The notes: generated by a model not told the origin, from the letters alone. 64,000 nucleotides of DNA from Sphingomonas ginsenosidimutans (GCF_002374835.1 NZ_NWVD01000001.1:682001-746000), one strand, 5' to 3'; shown: positions 16,645 through 25,431, counted from the first letter of the stretch. A program made the numbers and translations.

Positions 16645-16665
16645 GGGGGCGTCAGGCCCCCTTTA
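16643..16665. terminator. Bidirectional terminator straddling two convergent stop codons
   Basis: AAGGGGGC (16643-16650), a GTCAG loop, and GCCCCCTT (16656-16663) form a perfect 8-bp stem. A TTT run follows on the plus strand and TTATTT on the minus strand. The stem includes part of the oligopeptidase TAA and the last codons of the hydroquinone reductase, so it ends both transcripts. Confidence 0.8.
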
Positions 16666-17623
16666 CCAGCCCCGACCACGGCAGATCGGGGCCGATCGGC
16701 ACGATACCGTGCGGGTTCAGATCGCGGTGGCTGGCGTAATAATGCGTCCTGATGTGGTCGAGATGCACGGTGGCGGCGACCTCGGGCAGGGTCAGCAGGC
16801 GTTCGAGATGACGTTCAAGCGCGGGAAAGTCCTGAATCCGGCGCTTGTTGCACTTGAAATGACCGTGATAGACCGCGTCGAAGCGCACCAATGTCGTGAA
16901 AAGGCGGATATCCGCTTCGGTCAGGACCCCCCCGACGAGCCAATCCGCGTCGGTGAGTCGCGAGTCGAGCGCGTCCAGACGCGCGAAAAGCGGGGTCGCG
17001 GCGGCTTCGTAAGCGTCCTGCGTCGTCGCGAAACCGGCCTTGTAGACGCCGTTGTTGACCTCGTCATAGACGGGCGCGTTGACCGCATCGATCTCCGCCC
17101 GCAGCGCCGCGGGGTAGAAGTCGCCCGGCGCGGCGCTGAGATGATCGAAGGCGGTGTTCATCATGCGGATGATCTCCGCCGATTCGTTGCTGACGATCGT
17201 ACCGGTCTCTCGGTCCCACAGCACCGGCACCGTGACCTTGCCGGTATAGCCGGGACGGGCGCGGGCGTAGAGCTGCCACAGGAAATCGGCGCCATGCAGC
17301 GGATCGCCGGTGCCGCCATTGCCGGTGGCGAAGGTCCAGCCGTCGTCCAGCATCACCGGATCGACCACCGACACGTCGATCAGCGGCTCCAGCCGCTTGA
17401 GCGCGCGGACCACCAGCGCCCGATGCGCCCACGGACAGGCATAGCTGACGTAGAGGTGATAGCGCCCCGCCGCGGCCGGGCGCCCGGCCTGACCGTCCGG
17501 CCCCGGTGCGCCGTCGGCGGTGATCCAGTCGCGGAAACCCGCATCCTGCCGCTGGAAGCTGCCGTCCTTGCTGTCCTCGGTCACCTTGCCGGCGTGCCAT
17601 ACGCCGTCGATCATCTTGCCCAT
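16652..17623 (-). CDS. Glutathionyl-hydroquinone reductase (GST Xi/Omega-like, YqjG/ECM4)
   Basis: A 323-residue glutathione transferase-like reductase that removes glutathione from glutathionyl-hydroquinones. The active-site motif YACPWAHRAL puts the catalytic Cys at 63. KVTVPVLWDRETGTIVSNES is the glutathione-binding cis-Pro and ES region. The C-terminal domain has LVGGVLTEADIRLFTTLVRFD and VYHGHFKCNKRRIQDFP, which are diagnostic for the Xi class. I chose ATG 17623 because GGGAG lies 6 nt upstream; the frame extends to 17692. Proteins of this family are common in sphingomonads that degrade aromatics. Confidence 0.93.
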   Translation of the reverse strand: MGKMIDGVWHAGKVTEDSKDGSFQRQDAGFRDWITADGAPGPDGQAGRPAAAGRYHLYVSYACPWAHRALVVRALKRLEPLIDVSVVDPVMLDDGWTFATGNGGTGDPLHGADFLWQLYARARPGYTGKVTVPVLWDRETGTIVSNESAEIIRMMNTAFDHLSAAPGDFYPAALRAEIDAVNAPVYDEVNNGVYKAGFATTQDAYEAAATPLFARLDALDSRLTDADWLVGGVLTEADIRLFTTLVRFDAVYHGHFKCNKRRIQDFPALERHLERLLTLPEVAATVHLDHIRTHYYASHRDLNPHGIVPIGPDLPWSGLVKGA

Positions 17624-17780
17624 CATGCGCTCCCGTCGATGAAGGGCATACGATCGAGCGCGCCCCGGTATCCCGCGGTAGTGGCAGCCCAAGCGAACGT
17701 CGCGCGGATCGACTGTGCCAGCTAATGCTCCTGCCTGCGCGGGAGCACGGTGGCTATTGCTGAGATGTTTGCGGATGAGG

Positions 17781-17808
17781 GGGGGGCGACGGGTATCCCG
17801 TGCCCCCC
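17781..17808 (-). terminator. Hairpin downstream of the thiolase gene
   Basis: GGGGGGC(G)ACGGG-TAT-CCCGTGCCCCCC is a 12-bp stem with one bulged G, 9 bp beyond the thiolase stop on the minus strand. It has no clear T tract, so it is a weak terminator or an mRNA-stabilising hairpin. Confidence 0.45.
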
Positions 17809-17816
17809 GCTCGCGA

Positions 17817-19004
17817 TCAGTCGACCAGTTCGATCGCCAGCGCGGTGGCCTCGCCGCCGCCGATGCACAGCGAGGCGACGCCGCGCTTCTTGCCGTGGCG
17901 CTTCAGCGCGGCGATCAGCGTGGTGACGATGCGCGCGCCGGACGCGCCGATCGGATGGCCGAGCGCGGTCGCGCCGCCATGGACGTTGATCTTGTCGTGC
18001 GGGATGCCCAGGTCGCGCATCGCGAACATCGCGACGCAGGCGAACGCCTCGTTGATCTCGAACAGGTCGACATCGTCGATCGACCAGCCGGCCTTCTTCA
18101 GCAGCGACTGGATCGCGCCGACGGGGGCGGTGGTGAAAGCGGCGGGTTCCTGCGCATGGGCGGCGTGCGCGACGATCCGCGCGACCGGCTTCTGCCCCTT
18201 GGCCGCGGCGACGCTTTCGCGCGCCAGCACCAGGGCGGCGGCGCCGTCGGAGATCGACGAGCTGGTCGCGGCGGTGATCGTCCCGTCCTTGGCGAAGGCG
18301 GGCTTGAGCGTCGGGATCTTGTCGGGCAGGCCCTTGCCGGGCTGTTCGTCGGTGTCGACGGTCACGTCGCCCTTGCGCGTCGCGACGGTGACGGCGACGA
18401 TTTCGTCCGCGAACGCGCCGGTGGCGATCGCGTCCTTCGCGCGGCGCAGCGATTCGAGCGCATACTCGTCCTGCGCCTGGCGGGTCAGCTGATATTCGTT
18501 GGCGGTTTCCTGCGCGAAGGTGCCCATCGCGCGGCCGGCCTCATAGGCGTCCTCCAGCCCGTCGAGGAACATATGGTCATAGGCGGTGTCATGGCCGATC
18601 CGCGCGCCCGAGCGATGCTTCTTGAGGATGTACGGCGCGTTGGTCATGCTTTCCATGCCGCCCGCGACGATGACGTCGGCCGAGCCGGCGGCGATCGCCT
18701 CCGCGCCCATGATGACGGTCTGCATCCCCGAACCGCACACCTTGTTGACGGTGGTCGCCTGCACCGACTTGGGCAGCCCGGCCTTGATCGCGGCCTGGCG
18801 CGCGGGCGCCTGACCCAGGCCGGCAGGCAGCACGCAGCCCATGTAGAGGCGCTCGACATCGGCGCCGTCGATCCCGGCACGCTCGACCGCGGCCTTCACC
18901 GCCGTGGCGCCCAGATCGGTCGCGGCCACATCGGCCAGCGCGCCCTGCATCCCGCCCATCGGGGTGCGCGCATAGGACAGGATGACGACGGGATCGGTGG
19001 CCAT
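17817..19004 (-). CDS. Acetyl-CoA C-acetyltransferase (thiolase)
   Basis: A 395-residue thiolase II-type enzyme that interconverts two acetyl-CoA and acetoacetyl-CoA, or a slightly broader beta-ketothiolase. The nucleophile is C90 in VNKVCGSGMQT. The GHPIGASGAR motif carries the active-site His, and the second catalytic Cys is C380 in CIGGGEATALAIE. The start ATG has AGAGGAAGC upstream. No phaB or CoA-transferase gene adjoins, so a polyhydroxybutyrate role cannot be claimed. Confidence 0.94.
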   Translation of the reverse strand: MATDPVVILSYARTPMGGMQGALADVAATDLGATAVKAAVERAGIDGADVERLYMGCVLPAGLGQAPARQAAIKAGLPKSVQATTVNKVCGSGMQTVIMGAEAIAAGSADVIVAGGMESMTNAPYILKKHRSGARIGHDTAYDHMFLDGLEDAYEAGRAMGTFAQETANEYQLTRQAQDEYALESLRRAKDAIATGAFADEIVAVTVATRKGDVTVDTDEQPGKGLPDKIPTLKPAFAKDGTITAATSSSISDGAAALVLARESVAAAKGQKPVARIVAHAAHAQEPAAFTTAPVGAIQSLLKKAGWSIDDVDLFEINEAFACVAMFAMRDLGIPHDKINVHGGATALGHPIGASGARIVTTLIAALKRHGKKRGVASLCIGGGEATALAIELVD

Positions 19005-19129
19005 GATGCTTCCTCTCTCTGAATGTTGCGCTGCACATAAGACGTCGCGGGCGGCATGACAAATCCCCGTGCGCAGCGCGCTTGATCGGCGTCATAGGCG
19101 GTGCCGGCGCGGTCGCGTAGCGCGGACGG

Positions 19130-19378
19130 GTGGAAACGTTGCTGCTGACGCTCAAATGGTATGCCGCGATCAGCGGCACGATCGCGGCCTTCATGGTCTC
19201 GCTCGATTCGGGGCGGCGCGTGACCGGGTGGGGGATGGCGCTGTTCGTCACCTCCTCGATGGCGTGGATCAGCGGGGCGGTGCTGTCGGGGGATCATCCG
19301 CTGGGCGTGCAAAATGCGGTGCTGCTGGGGGTCAACAGCTTCGGCGTCTATCGCTATCTTATCCGGCGACGTGACTGA
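19130..19378 (+). CDS. Small membrane protein (82 aa)
   Basis: GTG start, 82 residues, about three hydrophobic segments: LLLTLKWYAAISGTIAAFMV, GWGMALFVTSSMAWISGAVL and GVQNAVLLGVNSFGVYRYLI, ending in RRRD. It resembles small inner-membrane proteins of unknown function. It overlaps the prepilin peptidase gene by 8 nt, so the two are co-transcribed. No function is recognised. Confidence 0.6.
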   Translation: METLLLTLKWYAAISGTIAAFMVSLDSGRRVTGWGMALFVTSSMAWISGAVLSGDHPLGVQNAVLLGVNSFGVYRYLIRRRD

Positions 19379-20123
19379 CGCGATCATCTGGGCCGCAGCG
19401 CTGGGACTGTTGGGGGCGATCGCCGGGAGCTTCCTGGCGACGATCGCGGTGCGTTGGCCGATGGAGCGCAGCGTCGCGCGCGGGCGATCCGCCTGCGACG
19501 GGTGCGGGCGGGTGCTGACCGCGCGCGATCTGGTGCCGATGCTGAGCTGGGCCGCGGCGCGCGGGCGGTGCGGCGCGTGCAGTGCGCCGATCGACCCGCG
19601 CCACCCGCTGATCGAGGCGGGGTGCGCGCTGGCGGGGATCGCGGCGGGTTATGCCGCGCCGGGCGTCGCCGGGGCGGCGGGGGCGCTGTTCGGCTGGCTG
19701 CTGCTGACGCTGGCGGTGATGGACGCGCATGATTTCTGGCTGCCCGACGAACTGACCGCAGCGTTGGCGATCGGCGGGGTGGCGAGCGCGTGGTGGGTCG
19801 CGCCCGACTGGCCCGACCGGCTGATCGGCGGCGTCGGCGGCTTCGCGCTGCTGTGGCTGGTGGCGGCGGGATACCGGCGCTGGCGCGGGCGCGAGGGGAT
19901 GGGCGGGGGCGACCCCAAGTTGTTCGGCGCGATCGGCCTGTGGCTGGGCTGGCGATTGCTGCCGGCGGTGCTGGTGATCGCGGGGCTGGTCGGGCTGGGG
20001 TGGATCGCGTTCCAGCACTGGCGCGGCCGGACGATGGCGGCCGACGATGCGCTGCCGCTGGGCACATTGATGGCGGTGGCGGCTTACCCGGCATGGATCG
20101 TCATGATAGGATCGGCGGGATGA
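19371..20123 (+). CDS. A24 family prepilin peptidase
   Basis: A 250-residue integral membrane aspartic peptidase and methyltransferase of the PilD/GspO family. The cytosolic zinc loop has cysteines 42/45 and 67/70 (CDGC ... CGAC). The catalytic aspartates are in VMDAHDFWLPDE (about D118) and GGGDPKLF (D181). GTG at 19371 gives a normal N-terminal membrane segment and the family GSFLATIAVRWP motif. No pilin, GspD-M or Tad genes are within the window, so its substrates must be encoded elsewhere. Confidence 0.9.
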   Translation: MTDAIIWAAALGLLGAIAGSFLATIAVRWPMERSVARGRSACDGCGRVLTARDLVPMLSWAAARGRCGACSAPIDPRHPLIEAGCALAGIAAGYAAPGVAGAAGALFGWLLLTLAVMDAHDFWLPDELTAALAIGGVASAWWVAPDWPDRLIGGVGGFALLWLVAAGYRRWRGREGMGGGDPKLFGAIGLWLGWRLLPAVLVIAGLVGLGWIAFQHWRGRTMAADDALPLGTLMAVAAYPAWIVMIGSAG

Positions 20124-20569
20124 CGATGCGGGCTGCGATCTTGCTGGCGGGGATGCAGGCGACGGCGCCTGCCGTTCCCGCTGCGCCCTCGATCGACGGC
20201 CTGCCGCTGGGCGTGCTGCCGGCGCAGGACCTGCCGGCCAGGGGGTGCGCGGCCTATCTGTTCTCCACCGGGCAGACTCGCGCGCTGGCGGTGGTGGCGA
20301 CCGCCGATCCGGGATCGCTGCGGCTGATGCTGGACGGGCGCGTCACCGATCTGCCGCGCACCGGCGCGGAGGGCAATGCGACGCTGGGGCTGACACCGGC
20401 CGCCACCTATGCCGCGGGCGGGGTGACCGCGACGCTGACGCTGACGATCGAGCAGCGCGCGACGCTGACCGCCGGGGCGGCGGTGCCGATCGCGACGCTG
20501 CGGCTGGACCGCGCCGGGCAGGATTCGATCGCGATGCCGCTGGCCGGGCTGCTGGGGTGCCGCACATAG
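20120..20569 (+). CDS. Hypothetical secreted protein (149 aa)
   Basis: ATG at 20120 overlaps the prepilin peptidase stop (ATGA). A short hydrophobic N-terminus (MTMRAAILLAGMQATAPAVPA) looks like a signal peptide. A beta-rich domain follows with a Cys near 39 and a Cys three residues from the end (GLLGCRT), which could form a disulfide. I recognise no family. The coupling suggests a role alongside the peptidase or simply operon neighbourhood. Confidence 0.6.
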   Translation: MTMRAAILLAGMQATAPAVPAAPSIDGLPLGVLPAQDLPARGCAAYLFSTGQTRALAVVATADPGSLRLMLDGRVTDLPRTGAEGNATLGLTPAATYAAGGVTATLTLTIEQRATLTAGAAVPIATLRLDRAGQDSIAMPLAGLLGCRT

Positions 20570-20607
20570 GACCGGACGACCAACAACGATAAACGGAGGA
20601 GCGGGGC

Positions 20608-22020
20608 ATGAGGGACATTCTGGAGACACAGCGCGGGGCGTTCATGGCGGCGCTGCCCGAGCCATTGTCGGTGCGCAAGGACCGGTTGCGGCGCGCGGCG
20701 ACGATGATCGCCGAGAATGCCGCGCGCTTCTGCGACGCGCTGAGCGAGGATTTCGGGCACCGCAGCCGCGAACAGTCGATGGTCACCGATATCGGCGGGT
20801 CGATCGCGCCGATCCGCCATGCGATGAAGCATCTCGACCGGTGGGCGCGGCCCGAACGGCGCAAGGTGGAGTTTCCACTGGGGCTGCTGGGCGCGAAGGC
20901 GCGGGTCGAATACCAGCCCAAGGGCGTGGTGGGCGTGATCGCGCCGTGGAATTTCCCGGTGAACCTGGTGATGTCGCCGCTGGCGGGCATCTTCGCCGCG
21001 GGCAATCGCGCGATGGTGAAGACCAGCGAGTTCACGCCGGTGACCAGCGCGCTGTTCGAGGACGTGGCGCCGAAATATTTCGCCGCCGACGAGCTGGCGT
21101 TCGTGTCGGGCGGGCCGGATGTGGGCAAGGCGTTTGCCGAGTTGCCGTTCGATCACCTGATCTTCACCGGCGCGACCGGGATCGCCAAGCACATCCTGCA
21201 CGCCGCCGCCGACCATCTGGTGCCGGTGACGCTGGAACTGGGCGGCAAGTCCCCGGTGATCGTCGGGCAGAGCGCCGATATCGCGCGCACCACCACGCGC
21301 GTCGCGACCGGCAAGATGCTGAACGCCGGGCAGATCTGCCTCGCGCCCGACTACATGCTGGTGCCCGAGGCGCAGGAAGGCGCGGTGGTCGCGGGGCTGA
21401 AGCAGGCGGCGACCGCGATGTACCCGACATTGCTGTCGAACCCGGACTATACCTCCGTCATCAACGACCGGCATCACCAGCGGCTGACCGACTGGATCGA
21501 GGATGCGCGCGCGAAGGGCGCGACGATCGACGTCGTGAACCCCGCGAACGAGGATTTCGGCGCGTCGAACAGCCGCAAGATGCCGCTGACGATCGTCACC
21601 GACGTGACCGACGACATGACGCTGATGCAGGAAGAGATCTTCGGCCCGGTGCTGCCGATCCGGCGCTATTCGGGCGGGGTCGACAGCGCGATCGCGCAGG
21701 TCAATGCGCGCGACCGGCCGCTTGCCGTCTATTATTTCGGTGAGGACAAGGACGAGGAACGCCGCGTGCTGGACCGCACCATTTCCGGTGGGGCGACGGT
21801 CAACGACGTGATCTTCCACGTGTCGATGGAAGACCTGCCGTTCGGCGGGATCGGGCCATCGGGGATGGGCAGCTATCACGGGCTGGACGGGTTCCGCACG
21901 TTCAGCCACGCCAAGTCGGTCTATCGCCAGCCGAAGGTCGACGTGATGAAGCTGGCCGGGCTGAAGCCGCCCTATGGCAAGGCGACGCAGGCGTCGATCG
22001 CCAGGCAGATGAAGTTCTGA
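20608..22020 (+). CDS. Coniferyl aldehyde dehydrogenase-type ALDH
   Basis: A 470-residue NAD(P)-dependent aldehyde dehydrogenase of the class 3-like branch. The general base is E210 (VTLELGGKSP) and the nucleophile is C244 (NAGQICLAPDY). VGVIAPWNFPVNL and GGATVNDVIFHVSMEDLPFG are close to coniferyl aldehyde dehydrogenase CalB. The likely reaction is oxidation of phenylpropenyl or long-chain aldehydes to acids. A GGAGGA-type ribosome-binding site (AAACGGAGGAGCGGGGC) precedes the ATG. Confidence 0.88.
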   Translation: MRDILETQRGAFMAALPEPLSVRKDRLRRAATMIAENAARFCDALSEDFGHRSREQSMVTDIGGSIAPIRHAMKHLDRWARPERRKVEFPLGLLGAKARVEYQPKGVVGVIAPWNFPVNLVMSPLAGIFAAGNRAMVKTSEFTPVTSALFEDVAPKYFAADELAFVSGGPDVGKAFAELPFDHLIFTGATGIAKHILHAAADHLVPVTLELGGKSPVIVGQSADIARTTTRVATGKMLNAGQICLAPDYMLVPEAQEGAVVAGLKQAATAMYPTLLSNPDYTSVINDRHHQRLTDWIEDARAKGATIDVVNPANEDFGASNSRKMPLTIVTDVTDDMTLMQEEIFGPVLPIRRYSGGVDSAIAQVNARDRPLAVYYFGEDKDEERRVLDRTISGGATVNDVIFHVSMEDLPFGGIGPSGMGSYHGLDGFRTFSHAKSVYRQPKVDVMKLAGLKPPYGKATQASIARQMKF

Positions 22021-22034
22021 CGACGGAGCGGGTC

Positions 22035-22568
22035 GTGGCGGTGCTGGCGGGCGATGCCTGGCGGTGCCGCGCGATGATCGCGGTGCGCGACGCCGGGCCG
22101 CCGGGCGCGTGGATCGGCGCGGGGTTCGTGCGCGATGCGGTGTGGGACCGGCTGCACGATCGCGCGCCGGCGCCGCCTGCGGGCGATGTCGACGTGCTGT
22201 GGCACGCGCCGGGCGAGGGCGCCGCGCGCGACGCCGATGCGCAGGCGGCGCTGGGCGCGGCCTGTCCGGGCGTCGACTGGTCGGTGAAGAACCAGGCGCG
22301 GATGCACGCGCGCAACGGCGACGCGCCCTATCGCGATGTGGCCGACGCGATGCGCCACTGGCCGGAAACCGCGACCGCGGTGGCGGTGCGGATCGATTCG
22401 GCGGGGATGGTGGAGGTCGCCGCGCCGTACGGTCTGGACGACCTGTTCGCGCTGCTGGTGCGGCCGACGGCGCGTTTCGCGGTGGAGAAGCGCGCGATCT
22501 TCGATGCGCGGGTGACGGGGAAGGCGTGGCTGGCGCGTTATCCGCAGTTGCGGATCGTCGCGGCGTGA
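22035..22568 (+). CDS. Nucleotidyltransferase family protein (DUF925-like)
   Basis: A 177-residue protein with GTG start. The GAGFVRDAVWDRLHD segment followed by GDVDVLWHAPGE matches the nucleotidyltransferase-fold PF06042-type family, in which the DVDV acids bind metal. VDWSVKNQARMHARNGD and YGLDDLFALLVRPT are further family blocks. The substrate is unknown. It follows the aldehyde dehydrogenase by 14 bp. Confidence 0.78.
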   Translation: MAVLAGDAWRCRAMIAVRDAGPPGAWIGAGFVRDAVWDRLHDRAPAPPAGDVDVLWHAPGEGAARDADAQAALGAACPGVDWSVKNQARMHARNGDAPYRDVADAMRHWPETATAVAVRIDSAGMVEVAAPYGLDDLFALLVRPTARFAVEKRAIFDARVTGKAWLARYPQLRIVAA

Positions 22569-22569
22569 G

Positions 22570-22595
22570 AAAAGGCCCGGCGGTTCGCCCGCCGG
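22570..22595 (-). terminator. Terminator of the minus-strand DUF465 gene
   Basis: CCGGCGG (22577-22583), a TTCGC loop and CCGCCGG (22589-22595) form a stem. On the minus strand it runs into CCTTTTCTC. It also lies just after the convergent nucleotidyltransferase gene and may serve both. Confidence 0.7.
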
Positions 22596-22614
22596 ACCCG
22601 TGGCATCGCCCGCG

Positions 22615-22773
22615 TCAATGCGCGGAGGCGATCTCCTCCTTGAGCCTCAGTTTCTGCTTCTTCAGTTCCGCGATCGCCACCGTATCGGGCATGGGGCGCT
22701 GCGACTCGGCGACGATTCGCTGGTCGAGCGACGCATGCTTGGCCTCAAGGGCCGTGATGTGCGCGGTCTGCAT
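22615..22773 (-). CDS. DUF465 (YdcH-like) protein, 52 aa
   Basis: 52 residues, one helical hairpin: HITALEAKHASLDQRIVAES, then AIAELKKQKLRLKEEIAS. This is the YdcH/DUF465 pattern with the LKKQKLxLKDEI signature. The ribosome-binding site AAGGAGGTAACTGCC is very strong. It faces a second DUF465 gene across 215 bp. The molecular role of the family is not established. Confidence 0.85.
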   Translation of the reverse strand: MQTAHITALEAKHASLDQRIVAESQRPMPDTVAIAELKKQKLRLKEEIASAH

Positions 22774-22988
22774 GGCAGTTACCTCCTTCGTGGTTGAACC
22801 AAGGGTCGATCAGTGAACCACGAACGCGGCGGATTGTCGCGTGTCATTTCCTTGCCCGCGACGGCCCGCGCCGATGCTGCGACGAGCCACCATGGTTGCG
22901 CCGCGCGTAAAAGGGATGGCAGCGGCCACGGCCGTTGCGCTAAGGGCGGAGCCGCTGCCCGCACCACGAGCGTGCAGGGCACTGGGGG

Positions 22989-23207
22989 GTGGCTGCGGTG
23001 GACGTGATCGAGGGCGGGACGGACATTCTGGCGCGGCTCAACCTGCTGCGGCTGGAGCATCGCGACCTCGATTCGGCGATCGTCGCGCTGGGCGCGTCGG
23101 GCGCCCCCGACCAGTTGCAGCTGATGCGGCTGAAGAAGCGCAAGCTGAAGCTGCGCGACGAGATCCAGCAGATCGAGGATCAGCTGATTCCCGATATCAT
23201 CGCGTGA
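22989..23207 (+). CDS. DUF465 (YdcH-like) protein, 72 aa
   Basis: A second DUF465 protein: ILARLNLLRLEHRDLDSAIV, then LQLMRLKKRKLKLRDEIQQI. The start may be GTG at 22989, 22998 or 23004. The LKKRKLKLRDEI core is nearly that of the divergent neighbour, so the pair probably arose by duplication. It is followed by DUF1465. Confidence 0.82.
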   Translation: MAAVDVIEGGTDILARLNLLRLEHRDLDSAIVALGASGAPDQLQLMRLKKRKLKLRDEIQQIEDQLIPDIIA

Positions 23208-23289
23208 CCGTCACGCCGTGGCACGCATTCGCGGTTAACGCGCGCGGGCGGCTCTGGCAGCGGCGCGCGGCGCGTGGCAGAGCGGGCGA

Positions 23290-23751
23290 ATGGCCGACCT
23301 GCTGACCGATCCCCGCCTTCATATCCGCCTGATCGACGCCTTCTACGTGGAGGCGATGGTGCTGGCCGACGAGGCGCGCAGCTACTTCGACGAAGGCGGC
23401 CGTGCGGAGCGCGAGGCGCTGTCGCCGATGGACCGGGTGGCGTTCAGTTGCGAATCGCTGAAGGTGACGACGCGGCTGATGCATGTCATCGCCTGGCTGC
23501 TGACGCAGCGTGCGGTGATCGCGGGCGAACTGACCCCCGCGCAGGCGCAGGACAGCGCGCGGCGGCTCGGCACCGCGCCGGTCAGCGAGGAGGCGATCGT
23601 CGCGACCCTGCCCGAACAGGCGCGCGCGATGGTGGCCGGCAGCATCGACCTGCACCGCCGCGTCGAGCGACTGGACGCCGCGCAGGTGGCGGACGAGCCG
23701 ATGGAAAGCCCCGCGCGATCGATGCTGGACCGGCTGGCGACCTCGTTCTGA
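23290..23751 (+). CDS. DUF1465 family protein
   Basis: 153 residues, helical and soluble. IRLIDAFYVEAMVLADEARS and MDRVAFSCESLKVTTRLMHV followed by IAWLLTQRAV are conserved DUF1465 blocks of Alphaproteobacteria. The function is unknown. It lies 82 bp after a DUF465 gene; the same neighbourhood is common in sphingomonads, but this is recollection rather than a comparison made here. Confidence 0.8.
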   Translation: MADLLTDPRLHIRLIDAFYVEAMVLADEARSYFDEGGRAEREALSPMDRVAFSCESLKVTTRLMHVIAWLLTQRAVIAGELTPAQAQDSARRLGTAPVSEEAIVATLPEQARAMVAGSIDLHRRVERLDAAQVADEPMESPARSMLDRLATSF

Positions 23752-23863
23752 CGGCATGCCGTTCGCCCCTGGGGCGGGGGTGGTCGCTCTTTCGGGAGGC
23801 CCCAGCCTTCGATGGGGCGAGGGGGGCGGTCGGCGACCGGACGACGTTCGCCCGACTGTGTGG

Positions 23864-24832
23864 TCAGGCGGCGCCGATGCGGGTGCGGGCGGCGCGGTAT
23901 TGCGCTTCCATGCGGTCGACGCGCGTGGCGACGGTTTCGATCGCCTCCACCGCGCCGATGCCCTGGCCCGATCCCCAGATGTCGCGCCACGCCTTCGCCT
24001 TCGTCCCGCCATTGTCGCCGGTGCCGAAGTCCATCGTCTTGTAATCGCCCTTGGGCAGATCGTCCGGGTCCAGCCCCGCCGCGACGATCGAGCCGCGCAG
24101 GTAATTGCCGTGCACCCCGGTGAACAGGTCGGAATAGACGATGTCGGCGGCGCGCCCGTCGACGATCCCCTGCTTGTAGCGGGCATCGGCATTGGCTTCC
24201 TCGGTTGCGATGAAGGCGCTGCCGATATAGGCGAAATCGGCGCCCATCGCCTGCGCCGCCAGCACCGCATCGCCGGTCGCGATCGACCCGGACAGCGCCA
24301 GCGGGCCGTCGAACCACTGGCGGATTTCCTGGATCAGCGCGAACGGCGACAGCCGCCCCGCATGGCCGCCCGCACCCGCGGCGACCGCGATCAGCCCGTC
24401 GGCGCCCTTTTCGATCGCCTTGCGCGCGAACCGGTCGTCGATGATGTCGTGCAGGACGATCCCGCCCCATGCGTGCGCCGCGCGGTTCACCTCCTCCCGC
24501 GCGCCCAGCGAGGTGATGGTGATCGGCACCTGCCATTTGGCGCAGGTGGCCAGGTCCTGTTCCAGCCGGTCGTTCGATTTATGAACGATCTGGTTCACCG
24601 CGAAGGGCGCGGCCGGGCGATCGGGATGCGCGCGGTTGTGCGCGGCCAGTTCCTCCGTGATCCGGTGCAGCCATTCGTCGAGCAGCGTCTGCGGCCGCGC
24701 GTTGAGCGCGGGGAAAGAGCCGACGATCCCCGCCTTGCACTGCGCGATCACCAGTTCGGGGCCGGAGATGATGAACAGCGGCGAGCCGATGACCGGCAGG
24801 CGCAGGCGGGAGAGGATCGGAGGAATCGACAT
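23864..24832 (-). CDS. Nitronate monooxygenase (2-nitropropane dioxygenase family)
   Basis: A 322-residue FMN TIM-barrel enzyme that oxidises nitronates. ATG at 24832 gives MSIPPILSRLRLPVIGSPLF. Later blocks are CKAGIVGSFPALNARP, ADGLIAVAAGAGGHAG with the catalytic-type His, LSGSIATGDAVLAAQAMGAD and YIGSAFIATEEANAD. These match class I NMO-like oxidoreductases. The physiological substrate could instead be an enone or quinone. It is separated from the gamma-carbonic anhydrase gene by 74 bp on the same strand. Confidence 0.9.
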   Translation of the reverse strand: MSIPPILSRLRLPVIGSPLFIISGPELVIAQCKAGIVGSFPALNARPQTLLDEWLHRITEELAAHNRAHPDRPAAPFAVNQIVHKSNDRLEQDLATCAKWQVPITITSLGAREEVNRAAHAWGGIVLHDIIDDRFARKAIEKGADGLIAVAAGAGGHAGRLSPFALIQEIRQWFDGPLALSGSIATGDAVLAAQAMGADFAYIGSAFIATEEANADARYKQGIVDGRAADIVYSDLFTGVHGNYLRGSIVAAGLDPDDLPKGDYKTMDFGTGDNGGTKAKAWRDIWGSGQGIGAVEAIETVATRVDRMEAQYRAARTRIGAA

Positions 24833-24906
24833 AACGCGGGTTATGTGGAACGCGCCGCGACGTTGCAAGGGGCAGAGCCAGAGCCCGGCCGCGGCGACCG
24901 TACCCG

Positions 24907-25431
24907 TTATTCGATTCGTTCCAGCCCCGCCGCGGCCGCGCGGCCGTTGGCGACGTAGTGCGCCGCCGACACCTTCAGCGCGGCGACCGCAGCGTCATCC
25001 AGTTCCCGGACCGCGCGCGCCGGGCTGCCGACGATCAGGCTGCGCGGGGGAAAGGTCTTTCCCTCCGTCACCAGCGCGCCGGCGCCGACGATGCAATCGT
25101 CGGGAATCACCGCGCGGTTGAGGACGATCGCGCCCATGCCGATCAGCACCCGGTCGCCGATCGTGCAGCCGTGGAGGATGGCGTGATGCCCGATCGTGCA
25201 GTCTTCGCCGACGGTCAGCGGTGCGCCGGGATCGGAATGGAGCATCGCGCCTTCCTGAACATTGCTGCGCGCGCCGATCGGGATCGGCGTGTTGTCGCCG
25301 CGAATCACCGCGCCGAACCAGACGCTGACCCCCTCCGCCAGCCGCACGTCGCCGATCACGTCGGCGCTGGGGGCGACCCAGGCATCGGGGTGGCGGGTGG
25401 GGCGATGGTCCTTGAAGGCGTAAAGCGGCAT
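24907..25431 (-). CDS. Gamma-carbonic anhydrase family protein
   Basis: A 174-residue left-handed beta-helix protein. Hexapeptide-like repeats run from VIGDVRLAEGVSVWFGAVIR to DRVLIGMGAIVLNRAVIPDD. The three zinc histidines are recognisable at H65 (MLHSDPG), H82 and H87 (IGHHAILHG) with canonical spacing. Many family members are structural or acyltransferase-like and lack the extra catalytic glutamates, so carbonic anhydrase activity is uncertain. ATG 25431 (MPLYAFKDH) is the family start. Confidence 0.9.
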   Translation of the reverse strand: MPLYAFKDHRPTRHPDAWVAPSADVIGDVRLAEGVSVWFGAVIRGDNTPIPIGARSNVQEGAMLHSDPGAPLTVGEDCTIGHHAILHGCTIGDRVLIGMGAIVLNRAVIPDDCIVGAGALVTEGKTFPPRSLIVGSPARAVRELDDAAVAALKVSAAHYVANGRAAAAGLERIE

